NCBI RefSeq assembly: GCF_014649995.1
Contig: NZ_BMUC01000003.1
Location: 186,001 to 250,000 of the forward strand
Direction: 5' to 3'
From: Streptomyces griseoflavus
Lineage (GTDB): Bacteria > Actinomycetota > Actinomycetes > Streptomycetales > Streptomycetaceae
DNA length: 64,000 nt
This document shows, piece by piece, positions 36,891-45,384 of the stretch. A program made the position numbers and the translations under genes. Within the stretch, counting starts at the first letter, position 1. Each line of letters starts with the position of its first letter. The notes under the pieces were generated by a model. The model was given only the letters and a program-made list of their open reading frames with translations, had not been told where the DNA came from and ran no database searches.

Positions 36891-38384
36891 GTGAACGCCC
36901 TCAACTCCCTCATGGACGGCTTCGGTACGGCCCTCACCCCGCTCAACCTGCTCTGGGCCGCCCTGGGTGTGCTGCTCGGCACGGCGATCGGCGTGCTGCC
37001 CGGCATCGGTCCCGCGATGGCGGTGGCACTGCTGCTGCCGGTGACGTACGGACTCGACCCGACCGGCGCGTTCATCATGTTCGCGGGGATCTACTACGGC
37101 GCGATGTTCGGCGGTTCGACGACCTCCATCCTGCTGAACACGCCCGGGGAGAGCGCGGCCGTGGTCGCCGCCATGGAGGGCAACCCCATGGCCAAGTCGG
37201 GGCGTGGCGCGCAGGCCCTCGCGGCGGCCGCCATCGGGCACTTCGCGGGCGGCATGATCGGCACGGTCCTGCTGGTCGCGCTGGCCCCGACGATCGCCGA
37301 CCTGGCGGTGGACATCGGCGCCCCGGACTACTTCGCCATCATGGTGCTGGCGTTCATCGCCGTGACGTCGGTGCTCGGTTCGTCCCGGATCCGGGGCATG
37401 GCCTCGCTGCTGATCGGCCTGACCATCGGTCTGGTGGGCCTGGACCAGATGACCGGCCAGCAACGGCTGACGTTCGGTTCGCTGCAACTCGCCGACGGCA
37501 TCGACGTGGTGATCGTCGCGGTCGGCCTGTTCGCCATCGGCGAGGCCTTGTGGGTGGCCGCGCATCTGCGGCGCCGGCCACCGGACCCCATCCCGGTGGG
37601 CCGGCCGTGGCTGGGCCGCGCCGACCTGCGGCGCACCTGGAAGTCCTGGGCGCGCGGCCCGTTCATCGGGTTCCCGTTCGGCGCGATCCCGGCGGGCGGG
37701 GCGGAGATCCCGACCTTCCTGTCGTACGTCACGGAGAAACGGCTGTCGAAGCACCGGGACGAGTGGGGCAAGGGAGCCATCGAGGGGGTCGCGGGTCCGG
37801 AGTCGGCGGCGTCGGCCTCGGCGGCGGGCACCCTGGTGTCGATGCTGACCCTGGGCCTGCCCACCACCGCGGTCGCCGCGGTGATGCTGGCCGCGTTCCA
37901 GCAGTACGGCATCCAGCCGGGGCCGCTGCTCTTCGAACGCGAACCGGACCTGGTGTGGGGCCTGATCGCCTCGCTGTTCGTCGGCATGGTGCTGCTGCTC
38001 GCCCTCAACCTGCCGCTGGCACCGGTGTGGGCGAAACTGCTGCGCATCCCGCGGCCCTACCTCTACGCCGGAATCATGTTCTTCGCGGCGGTGGGCGCGT
38101 ACGCGGTCGGCGGTGAGGCGATCGACCTGGTGCTCCTGCTGATCATCGGCCTGATCGGTTTCGGCATGCGGCGCTACGGGCTGCCGGTGCTGCCCGCCGT
38201 CATCGGGGTCATCCTCGGGCCGGCCGCCGAGCAGCAGCTGCGGCGCGCGCTGCAGATCAGCGACGGCAGTGTCACCGGTCTGGTCGACACTCCGTTCTCG
38301 GTGACCGTGTACGCGGTCGTGGTGCTGGTGCTGGGCTGGCCGCTGGTGCGCAGGGCGTTGCCCCGCAAGAGCGCCCGGACCTGA
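36891..38384 (+). CDS. tctA: Tripartite tricarboxylate transporter, large membrane subunit
   Basis: 497 aa from GTG 36891, 1 bp after tctB. A polytopic protein with the TctA signatures: [19 protein letters not shown] near the start, [19 protein letters not shown], and the second half [33 protein letters not shown]. It forms the translocation channel; energy is likely sodium or proton gradient. A 13-bp hairpin follows, so the operon is tctCBA. Confidence 0.94.
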   Translation: MNALNSLMDGFGTALTPLNLLWAALGVLLGTAIGVLPGIGPAMAVALLLPVTYGLDPTGAFIMFAGIYYGAMFGGSTTSILLNTPGESAAVVAAMEGNPMAKSGRGAQALAAAAIGHFAGGMIGTVLLVALAPTIADLAVDIGAPDYFAIMVLAFIAVTSVLGSSRIRGMASLLIGLTIGLVGLDQMTGQQRLTFGSLQLADGIDVVIVAVGLFAIGEALWVAAHLRRRPPDPIPVGRPWLGRADLRRTWKSWARGPFIGFPFGAIPAGGAEIPTFLSYVTEKRLSKHRDEWGKGAIEGVAGPESAASASAAGTLVSMLTLGLPTTAVAAVMLAAFQQYGIQPGPLLFEREPDLVWGLIASLFVGMVLLLALNLPLAPVWAKLLRIPRPYLYAGIMFFAAVGAYAVGGEAIDLVLLLIIGLIGFGMRRYGLPVLPAVIGVILGPAAEQQLRRALQISDGSVTGLVDTPFSVTVYAVVVLVLGWPLVRRALPRKSART

Positions 38385-38406
38385 TCGAACGCCGGGTTCG
38401 ACTTCC

Positions 38407-38434
38407 GGGGCGCGGCCCGCACGGGCCGCGCCCC
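38407..38434 (+). terminator. Terminator of the tctCBA operon
   Basis: GGGGCGCGGCCCG (38407-38419) pairs perfectly with CGGGCCGCGCCCC (38422-38434), 22 bp after the tctA stop. The drawn loop is only 2 nt, so the top pairs would open. Confidence 0.8.
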
Positions 38435-38481
38435 TTCGGCGTGGGGCACCGGAGGACGCGTACCGCAATCCGTCGCCCCCC

Positions 38482-38533
38482 TTGACGTGTTAGCGACAAC
38501 AGTGGCTTCATGTGCGACATGGGAGCGCTCCCA
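38482..38533 (+). promoter_or_regulatory. Promoter with CebR box upstream of the esterase-mannanase pair
   Basis: A -35-like TTGACG (38482-38487) is followed ~17-18 nt later by a weak -10 around 38505-38511. The perfect 14-bp palindrome TGGGAGCGCTCCCA (38520-38533) lies at the expected start of transcription; it equals the published CebR operator of Streptomyces, released by cello-oligosaccharides. Confidence 0.85.
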
Positions 38534-38555
38534 CCTCTCCAGGGAAGGGAAAACC

Positions 38556-39647
38556 ATGCGCGACACCCGCCTCCTGCGCTCACGCGCCCTGCCACTCCTC
38601 GGCCTGCTGGCCGCCCTGCTCCTCCCCCTCGGACTGACCGCGGCTCCCGGCGCGGCGGCCGCCCCGGCCGCGACCCCGGTACGCGTCATGCCGCTCGGCG
38701 ACTCGATCACCGGCTCCCCCGGTTGCTGGCGGGCGGTGCTGTGGAACCGGCTGCTGGACGCCGGCCACACGGACATCGACTTCGTCGGCACACTGCCCGC
38801 CCAGGGCTGCGGCGTGCCGCACGACGGCGACAACGAGGGGCACGGCGGTGAACTGGTCACCAACGTCGCGGCCCAGAGACTCCTCCCCGCCCGCCTCGCC
38901 GCGACCCGGCCGGACATCGTTGTCATGCACTTCGGCACCAACGACGTCTGGAGCGACGTCCCGCCCGACCACATCCTCGCCGCGTACACCGAACTGGTCG
39001 CACAGATGAGGGCGTCCAACCCGCGGATGCGCGTGCTCGTCGCCCAGATCATCCCGATGAACCCCGCCTCGTGCGCCGCGTGCGCACAGCGCGTCGTCGA
39101 CTTCAACGCCCGGATCCCCGGATGGGCCGCGGCGACGAGCACCGGTCAGTCCCCGATCACGGTGGTGGACCAGTGGACGGGCTTCGACACGGCCACCGAC
39201 ACCTACGACGGTGTGCACCCCGTCGCCACCGGCGACGAGAAGATCGCCGCCCGCTGGTTCCCGGCCCTTGCCGCGCTCCTGGAGGAGAACGGCGACCCCG
39301 GTGGCCCCGGTGACCCGGGCGACCCCGGCACCCCCGCCTGCACCGCCGCCTTCCGCGCCGTCTCCGCCTGGCAGGGCGGCTACCAGGCCGAGGTGACGGT
39401 GACCAACACCTCCGCCGCTCCCCTGGCGGGCTGGACGGTGACCGTCGCCCCGGCCGGCGGCGCCCGCGTCACCCAGGTCTGGAACGGCATCCCGCGCACC
39501 GCCGCCGACGGCACGGCGACCGTCACCGACGCGGGCTGGAACAGCGGCCTCGCCCCCGGCGCGAGCACGGCCTTCGGCCTCATCGCCACCACCGGGGCAA
39601 CCTCCTCCCCTCCGGCGGCGACCGTCGAGTGCACGGCCGCCTCCTGA
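38556..39647 (+). CDS. Secreted SGNH/GDSL esterase with CBM2 (CE3-like)
   Basis: 363 aa from ATG 38556 after AGGGAAGGG. Sec signal to about residue 36, then an SGNH hydrolase: block I VMPLGDSITGSPG (nucleophile Ser50), block II NEGHGGEL, block III HFGTNDVW, block V DGVHP. The VMPLGDS...DFVGT pattern is like CE3 acetylxylan esterases. A (GDP)-type linker (about 249-263) leads to a carbohydrate-binding module family 2. It probably removes acetyl groups from hemicellulose outside the cell. First gene behind the CebR box. Confidence 0.87.
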   Translation: MRDTRLLRSRALPLLGLLAALLLPLGLTAAPGAAAAPAATPVRVMPLGDSITGSPGCWRAVLWNRLLDAGHTDIDFVGTLPAQGCGVPHDGDNEGHGGELVTNVAAQRLLPARLAATRPDIVVMHFGTNDVWSDVPPDHILAAYTELVAQMRASNPRMRVLVAQIIPMNPASCAACAQRVVDFNARIPGWAAATSTGQSPITVVDQWTGFDTATDTYDGVHPVATGDEKIAARWFPALAALLEENGDPGGPGDPGDPGTPACTAAFRAVSAWQGGYQAEVTVTNTSAAPLAGWTVTVAPAGGARVTQVWNGIPRTAADGTATVTDAGWNSGLAPGASTAFGLIATTGATSSPPAATVECTAAS

Positions 39648-39695
39648 CCCACGGCGAGCACACACAGATCCCCACACCCCTCCACCGGAGCCGCC

Positions 39696-41342
39696 ATGAG
39701 ATCCCTCGAACGCCGCCCCACCGTCCCACGCACCGCCGGCCTCCTCGCCACACTGCTGGGACTCCTCCTCCCGCTCCTCGCCGTCACCACCCCGGCGGCC
39801 CACGCGGCGCCCACCGGCTTCCGCGTCGAGAACGGCCGGCTCCTGGAGGCGTCCGGGAACGACTTCGTGATGCGCGGGGTCAACCACGCCCACACCTGGT
39901 ACGCCGACCGGATCGACGCACTGGCGCACATCAAGGCCAAGGGCGCCAACACCGTGCGGGTCGTCCTCTCCAGCGGCGACCGCTGGACCCGCAACGACGC
40001 CTCCGACGTGGCGGATGTCGTCGCGCGGTGCAAGCAGAACCGGCTGATCTGCGTCCTGGAGGTGCACGACACCACCGGCTACGGCGAGCAGAGCGGAGCG
40101 GTCACCCTCTCCCGGGCCGCCGACTACTGGATCAGCGTCCGCGGCGCCCTGGCCGGCCAGGAGGACCACGTCATCGTCAACATCGGCAACGAGCCGCACG
40201 GCAACACCGGTTACGCGAACTGGACGGCCGACACCAAGGCGGCGATCCAGAAGCTGCGCGACGCCGGGTTCGACCACACGCTCATGGTCGACGCCCCGAA
40301 CTGGGGCCAGGACTGGGCGTTCACCATGCGCGACAACGCCGCGTCGGTCTTCGCGTCCGACCCGGACGCCAACACGGTCTTCTCCATCCACATGTACGGC
40401 GTGTTCGACACCGCCGCCGAGATCAGCGACTACCTGGGCCGCTTCGTCGCCGCGAAGCTGCCGGTCGTGGTGGGCGAGTTCGGCCACGACCACTCCGACG
40501 GCAACCCCGACGAGGACACCATCCTGGCCGTCACCCAACGGCTCGGCCTCGGCTACCTGGGCTGGTCCTGGAGCGGCAACGGCGGTGGCGTCGAATACCT
40601 CGACATGGTCACGGACTTCGACCCCGCCCGGCTGACCGCGTGGGGCGAGCGTCTCTTCAACGGCCCCGACGGCATCGCCGCCACGTCGAAGGAAGCGGCC
40701 GTCTACGGATCCGGCTCCGGCGACGACACCACCGCCCCGACCGCTCCCGGCACCCCGAGCGCCTCAGCGGTGACCGCGTCGTCCGTGACCCTCCGCTGGG
40801 GCGCGGCCACCGACGCCGTCGGCGTCACCGGCTACGACGTCGTACGGACCGACGCCGGCGCGGAGACCGCCGTCACCACGACGTCCGGCACCTCCGCCAC
40901 CGTCACCGGCCTCACCGCGGCCACGTCGTACACCTTCGCCGTCTACGCCCGGGACGCCGCGGGCAACCGCTCGCCGCGCTCGGCCGCGGTGACCGTCACC
41001 ACGTCCCCGGGCGGCGCGACGGGCGCCTGCGCGGTGGGCTACCGGGTGACGGGCGAGTGGCCCGGCGGCTTCCAGGGCGAGGTGACCGTGCGCAACACCG
41101 GTGCCTCGGCGGTCAACGGATGGACGCTGCGGTGGACGTTCCCCGCCGGCCAGCGGATCACCCACCTGTGGGGCGGTACACCGGTGCAGAGCGGTGCCGA
41201 GGTCACGGTCACCGCCGCCTCCTACACCGCGTCGATCCCGCCGTCCGGCTCGGTCACCCTCGGCTTCACCGGCTCGCGCTCCGGCACGAACCCGAGTCCC
41301 ACGGCGTTCACCCTGAACGGCGCGGACTGCTCCGTGGTCTGA
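39696..41342 (+). CDS. Secreted beta-mannanase: GH5 - Fn3 - CBM2
   Basis: 548 aa from ATG 39696. Sec signal to about residue 38 (AHA-AP). GH5 catalytic domain ~39-345 with acid/base Glu166 (NIGNEPHG) and nucleophile Glu261 (VVGEFGHD); VHDTTGYGEQSGA and GWSWSGNGGGVEYLDM match, from memory, the Streptomyces lividans ManA endo-1,4-beta-mannosidase (GH5 subfamily 8). A fibronectin-III domain (~352-437) and CBM2 (~447-548) follow. It cuts mannan; the esterase 48 bp upstream likely deacetylates the same polymers. Cellulase is the less likely alternative. Confidence 0.92.
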   Translation: MRSLERRPTVPRTAGLLATLLGLLLPLLAVTTPAAHAAPTGFRVENGRLLEASGNDFVMRGVNHAHTWYADRIDALAHIKAKGANTVRVVLSSGDRWTRNDASDVADVVARCKQNRLICVLEVHDTTGYGEQSGAVTLSRAADYWISVRGALAGQEDHVIVNIGNEPHGNTGYANWTADTKAAIQKLRDAGFDHTLMVDAPNWGQDWAFTMRDNAASVFASDPDANTVFSIHMYGVFDTAAEISDYLGRFVAAKLPVVVGEFGHDHSDGNPDEDTILAVTQRLGLGYLGWSWSGNGGGVEYLDMVTDFDPARLTAWGERLFNGPDGIAATSKEAAVYGSGSGDDTTAPTAPGTPSASAVTASSVTLRWGAATDAVGVTGYDVVRTDAGAETAVTTTSGTSATVTGLTAATSYTFAVYARDAAGNRSPRSAAVTVTTSPGGATGACAVGYRVTGEWPGGFQGEVTVRNTGASAVNGWTLRWTFPAGQRITHLWGGTPVQSGAEVTVTAASYTASIPPSGSVTLGFTGSRSGTNPSPTAFTLNGADCSVV

Positions 41343-41352
41343 CGGACGGGCT

Positions 41353-41380
41353 GCCCGGAAGGATCCTCCCCCTTCCGGGC
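41353..41380 (+). terminator. Terminator after the mannanase gene
   Basis: GCCCGGAAGG (41353-41362) and CCTTCCGGGC (41371-41380) form a perfect 10-bp stem with an 8-nt loop 10 bp after the stop codon. It also serves the convergent sortase gene ending at 41399. Confidence 0.85.
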
Positions 41381-41398
41381 GGCCGTGGCCGGCTCCGC

Positions 41399-42112
41399 TC
41401 AGACGAGGCGGGCGAAGACGACCAGGTTCTCGGTGTAGTCCTTGGCGGCGCGGTCGTAGTCGCCGGCGCAGGTGATCAGCCGGACCTGGGCGTCGGGCGT
41501 GTCGGCGTAGACGCGCTCGTCGGGGAAGTCGTCCTTCTCGAAGGACTCCGTCTCGGCCACCTCGAAGGTGGCCTTGCTGCCGTCGGCGCGCAGCACCCGG
41601 AACCGGTCCCCCTTCTCCAGCTCGCTGAGCCGCGCGAACACGGCCGGCGACGTCGCCGTGTCCACGTGGCCGGCGATGATCGCCGTACCGCGCTCTCCCG
41701 GGGAGACGCCCTTGGCGTACCAGCCGACGAGGTTGGTGTTGTGGGCCGGGGGCGGTTCGAGCTGTCCCTTGCCGTTGATGGCGAGATCGATGAAGGGGGC
41801 GTCGACACCAATGCCGGGAACGACCAGACGGGTCGGCTCGGAACGTGGCAGGGCCTTGCCCGCGGGCTCACCCGCGGCCGGGCCGGTCGAGGCCGGGGCG
41901 CTCGAACCCGGGGCGGACGGCGCCGTGGAGACGGCGGGGGCCGCGTGCGGCCCGTGGGCGTCGTCGGGAGGGTCCTCCCCGCCGCCCAGCAGCGTCATGG
42001 CCAGCAGCAGGCCGGCCCCGCTCCAGAAGACGGCCGTCATTATGGCGCGCAGTCTGCGCCTCGCCGGTGACGCCGCGTCGGTTTCGGGGGGAGTGGGGGG
42101 ACTGGCCGGCAT
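41399..42112 (-). CDS. Class F sortase
   Basis: 237 aa from ATG 42112 with GAGGTGG 8 nt upstream (GTG 42124 is an alternative). One N-terminal signal-anchor helix (about 25-42), a Pro/Ala/Ser-rich stalk, then the sortase beta-barrel: VPGIGVDAPFIDLAI, catalytic His in IIAGHVDTAT, catalytic Cys in RLITCAGDYD, and the Arg-containing end ENLVVFARLV. Class F sortases are actinobacterial transpeptidases anchoring surface proteins. The adjacent repeat protein is the likely substrate. Confidence 0.9.
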   Translation of the reverse strand: MPASPPTPPETDAASPARRRLRAIMTAVFWSGAGLLLAMTLLGGGEDPPDDAHGPHAAPAVSTAPSAPGSSAPASTGPAAGEPAGKALPRSEPTRLVVPGIGVDAPFIDLAINGKGQLEPPPAHNTNLVGWYAKGVSPGERGTAIIAGHVDTATSPAVFARLSELEKGDRFRVLRADGSKATFEVAETESFEKDDFPDERVYADTPDAQVRLITCAGDYDRAAKDYTENLVVFARLV

Positions 42113-42230
42113 CGGGGGGACCACCTCATTCGGGCACGGCAGCGGGTACGACACGTGGGCGAGCGGGCGGGGCCGTCATGACGCGCGTGGCACGCACGAC
42201 GGCCCCGGCCGCTATGACGCCGGGCACGGC

Positions 42231-42902
42231 TCAGGCCACGTTGCCGGAGGCCTTCTTGCGGCGCAGCGCGAAGGCGCCGGCGCCGAGGACTCCGAGAGCG
42301 GCCAGACCGCCGGCGGTGACACCGGGCTCGGCGAGGCCGCCGCCACCGGTGTGCATGCCGCCGCTCGGCTTGTCGTGGCTCCACTCCTTGTCCTGCTTGT
42401 CGCCCCAGGACTCCTCCTTCTGGGAGTCGCCCTTGTCCTTGTAGGTCTCGGGGTCGTACTTCGGGTCCTTGGCGGAGCCCCAGTCCTCCTGGCCCACCGC
42501 GGCCAGCGCCCCGCCGCCGGTGTGCATGCCGCCGTACGGCTTCTCGTGCTTGCCGTCCTTCTCGTACTTGCCGTCCTTGCCGTGCTCGCCCTCCTTCTCG
42601 TGCTCGGCCTCCTTGCCGTGCTCGCTCTCCTTCTTCGAGTCCTTGGCGGAGCCCCAGTCCTCCTCACCCACCGCGGCCAGCGCCCCGCCGCCGGTGTGCA
42701 TGCCGCCGTACGGCTTCTCGTGCTTGCCCTCCTCGTCGTGCTTGCTCTCCTTGTCGTGCTTGCCCTCCTTGTCGTACTCCTTGCTGTAGGAAGAGGTGTC
42801 GTGGCCTTCGCCGCCGTCCTGGTCGGCGTAGGCCGCCGGCGCGGCGATGGCGAGGGCCGCCGTGGCCGTTGCGGCGGCAAGCACCATGCGGGCAGAGCGC
42901 AT
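42231..42902 (-). CDS. Repeat-rich surface protein, probable sortase substrate
   Basis: 223 aa. Sec signal to about residue 26 (AYA-DQ). The mature part is highly charged (Lys, Glu, Asp, His) and built around three copies of GGMHTGGG (66-73, 124-131, 181-188), the first two inside near-identical HEKPYGGMHTGGGALAAVG then EDWGSAKD blocks. The third copy is followed by GLAEPG, a hydrophobic helix (~195-213) and RRKK: a wall-anchor layout without a standard LPxTG. It is 118 bp upstream of the class F sortase on the same strand. Function unknown. Confidence 0.85.
   Translation of the reverse strand: MRSARMVLAAATATAALAIAAPAAYADQDGGEGHDTSSYSKEYDKEGKHDKESKHDEEGKHEKPYGGMHTGGGALAAVGEEDWGSAKDSKKESEHGKEAEHEKEGEHGKDGKYEKDGKHEKPYGGMHTGGGALAAVGQEDWGSAKDPKYDPETYKDKGDSQKEESWGDKQDKEWSHDKPSGGMHTGGGGLAEPGVTAGGLAALGVLGAGAFALRRKKASGNVA
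42465..42554 (-). repeat. 90-bp direct repeat, copy A
   Basis: Nearly identical (2 mismatches seen) to 42639-42728, offset 174 bp = 58 codons, in frame within the surface-protein gene. Confidence 0.88.
42639..42728 (-). repeat. 90-bp direct repeat, copy B
   Basis: Partner of 42465-42554. The near-identity at silent positions indicates a recent duplication or conversion between the units. Confidence 0.88.
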
Positions 42903-43107
42903 CTCTCAGTCCTTCCGCGGGAGTCCGGGCAGCTGACTCCTCGTCAGCACGGATGTCCCGTCCTCCGGCATGATCCACGCTCGGCCATGCCGCGCGGTCC
43001 CACCATCCGGGACGTTCACACGGGTTAACCCCGCCGCGTCCTTACCGCCTCCCGTGTGATCTCCCGGGCCTCTTGCCCCGGGACGGATCGCCCCCTAGCC
43101 TCATTTT

Positions 43108-44307
43108 GTGCCGCTAATAAACAAAACCCGATCGCACAGTGTGGTGCCGGGTACCGACCTCGCCCGACTCCGTCTCGCCCTGACCGCCTTCTTCGCCCTC
43201 GACGGCTTCGTCTTCGCCGGCTGGGTCGTGCGCATCCCCGCCATCAAGGAACAGACCGGTGCCTCCTCGAGCGCGCTGGGCCTCGCCCTGCTGGGTCTGT
43301 CCGCGGGGGCCGTCGTCACCATGACGCTCACCGGCCGGCTGTGCCGCCGGTACGGCAGTCACCTCGTCACCGTCGTCTGCGCGGTCCTGCTCTGCCTCAG
43401 CGTCGCCCTGCCGCCGCTGACCCATTCCGCCGCCGCGCTCGGCACCGTGCTGCTGCTGTTCGGCGCGGCCTACGGCGGGATCAACGTCGCCTTCAACAGT
43501 GCCGCCGTCGATCTGGTGGCCGCGCTGCGGCGCCCCATCATGCCCAGCTTCCACGCCGCGTTCAGTCTGGGCGGCATGATCGGCGCGGGGCTGGGCGCGC
43601 TGGTCGCCGGTTCGCTGTCGCCGACCCGGCACCTGTGGGGGCTCGCCGCCGTCGGGCTGGTGGTGACGGCGGTCGCGGGGCGTGCGCTGATGCGGTGCGA
43701 GCCGCTCACCCCGGCGGACACCGGGCGGACCGCGCGGCAGGCCCCGCGCCGGCCGGACCGGCGCACCCGGGCGCTGGTGGTCGTCTTCGGCCTCATCGCC
43801 CTGTGCACGGCGTACGGGGAGGGGGCGCTGGCCGACTGGGGGGCGCTGCACCTCGAGGAGGACCTGGGCGCCTCGCCGGGTGCGGCGGCCGTCGGGTACA
43901 CCCTGTTCGCGCTCGCCATGACGATCGGCCGGCTCACCGGTACGACACTGCTGGAACGGCTGGGACGGACCCGTACGATCCTGGCGGGCGGCTCCACCGC
44001 GGCGGCCGGCATGCTGCTCGGCGCGCTCGCGCCGTCCCTGCCGGCGGCCCTGGCCGGCTACGCGGTCACCGGTCTGGGGCTCGCCAACCTCTTCCCGGTG
44101 GCCATCGAGCGGGCGGGCGCGCTGGCGGGCCCCAGCGGCGTGGCGACCGCCTCCACGCTCGGCTACGGAGGGATGCTGCTCGGTCCGCCCGCGATCGGGT
44201 TCATGGCGGACTGGTTCAGCCTCCCGGCGGCGCTGACCAGCGTGGCGGTGCTGGCCGCCGTGGCGACCGTCATCGGTTTCGCGACCCGCCATGTGAAGGC
44301 CGCCTGA
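43108..44307 (+). CDS. MFS transporter
   Basis: 399 aa from GTG 43108. A -10-like TAGCCT (43096-43101) lies only 6 nt upstream, so the mRNA is probably leaderless; the first codons (CTA ATA AAC AAA) are unusually AT-rich. Twelve hydrophobic segments in two halves; FFALDGFVFAGWVVRIPAIK at the start, GRLCRRYGSH as the loop 2-3 motif, and a charged mid-loop near 205-225. The style resembles YbjJ/FucP-like actinobacterial MFS. Substrate unknown. Confidence 0.88.
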   Translation: MPLINKTRSHSVVPGTDLARLRLALTAFFALDGFVFAGWVVRIPAIKEQTGASSSALGLALLGLSAGAVVTMTLTGRLCRRYGSHLVTVVCAVLLCLSVALPPLTHSAAALGTVLLLFGAAYGGINVAFNSAAVDLVAALRRPIMPSFHAAFSLGGMIGAGLGALVAGSLSPTRHLWGLAAVGLVVTAVAGRALMRCEPLTPADTGRTARQAPRRPDRRTRALVVVFGLIALCTAYGEGALADWGALHLEEDLGASPGAAAVGYTLFALAMTIGRLTGTTLLERLGRTRTILAGGSTAAAGMLLGALAPSLPAALAGYAVTGLGLANLFPVAIERAGALAGPSGVATASTLGYGGMLLGPPAIGFMADWFSLPAALTSVAVLAAVATVIGFATRHVKAA

Positions 44308-44468
44308 CTCCCCCGGAGGGTTCCCGGCCGTCTCCGGCGGTCGTGCGGCCGGCGTGCCCGGCCGCCTGATCGAACGGCCGGTGCCGGGGTACCCGGGCAG
44401 CGGCGTCCGCCGTACTACGAGGGCGGACGCCGGCAACGCGACCGGCCTCGACGTCACCGGGAGAGAAC

Positions 44469-45347
44469 GTGACCGAGCAGCAGAACCCCGTGGAGCAGCA
44501 TCCGACCCCCGACTTCCCCTCCCAGGACCAGCCGCATCCCGGCTGGACCGGCCCGATGGATCCGCCGCCGGACCACGGTGAGGACACCTACCGCGGCAGC
44601 GGCCGGCTCACGGGCCGCAAGGCCCTGATCACCGGCGGGGACTCGGGCATCGGCCGGGCGGTCGCCCTCGCCTTCGCCCGTGAGGGCGCCGACGTGGCCT
44701 TCACCCACCTGGACAGCGAGAAGGACGACGCGGCCGAGACCGCGCGCTGGGTCGAGGAGGCCGGCCGGAGCGCCCTGCCCGTCTCCTGCGACGTGCGGGA
44801 GGAGGAGAACTGCCGGGCGCTGATCGAGCGCACGGTGTCGGAGTTCGGCCGGATCGACATCCTGGTGAACAACGCTGCGTACCAGATGTCGCAGCCCGAC
44901 GGCATCGAGGCGATCTCCACCGAGCAGTTCGACCGCGTGCTGCGGACCAATCTGTACGGCATGTTCTGGCTGTGCAAGATGGCCCTGCCGCACATGCGGG
45001 AGGGCGGCAGCATCATCAACTCGGCCTCCGTGCAGGCCTACAAGCCGAGCCCGCACCTGCTGGACTACGCGACCACCAAGGGCGCCATCGTCACCTTCAC
45101 CCAGGGTCTGGCGCAGATGCTGATCGAGCGGGGCATCCGGGTCAACGCCGTGGCGCCGGGCCCGGTGTGGACGCCGCTGATCCCGGCGACGCTGCCGGAC
45201 ACGAAGGAGTTCGGCAAGCAGGCGCCCATCGGCCGGCCGGCCCAGCCGTCGGAGATGGCCCCGGCGTACGTGTTCCTCGCCTCCCAGGAGGCGTCGTACA
45301 TCACCGCGGAGATCGTCAACGCGACGGGCGGGACTCCGCTGCCGTAG
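44469..45347 (+). CDS. SDR-family oxidoreductase (YhdF/YdaD-like)
   Basis: 292 aa from GTG 44469 after GGGAG. A ~45-residue polar N-terminal extension (FPSQDQPHPGWTGPMDPPPDHG) precedes the classical SDR core: ITGGDSGIGRAVA, LVNNAAYQM, SASVQAYKPSPHLLDYATTKGA (Tyr/Lys) and NAVAPGPVWTPLIPAT. The extension is typical of stress-related general-stress SDRs in Bacillus and actinomycetes. Substrate unknown; NADP preference not readable. Confidence 0.88.
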   Translation: MTEQQNPVEQHPTPDFPSQDQPHPGWTGPMDPPPDHGEDTYRGSGRLTGRKALITGGDSGIGRAVALAFAREGADVAFTHLDSEKDDAAETARWVEEAGRSALPVSCDVREEENCRALIERTVSEFGRIDILVNNAAYQMSQPDGIEAISTEQFDRVLRTNLYGMFWLCKMALPHMREGGSIINSASVQAYKPSPHLLDYATTKGAIVTFTQGLAQMLIERGIRVNAVAPGPVWTPLIPATLPDTKEFGKQAPIGRPAQPSEMAPAYVFLASQEASYITAEIVNATGGTPLP

Positions 45348-45384
45348 GACCGCGACGGGCGGGGCGTACGGCAGACTCACCCCC

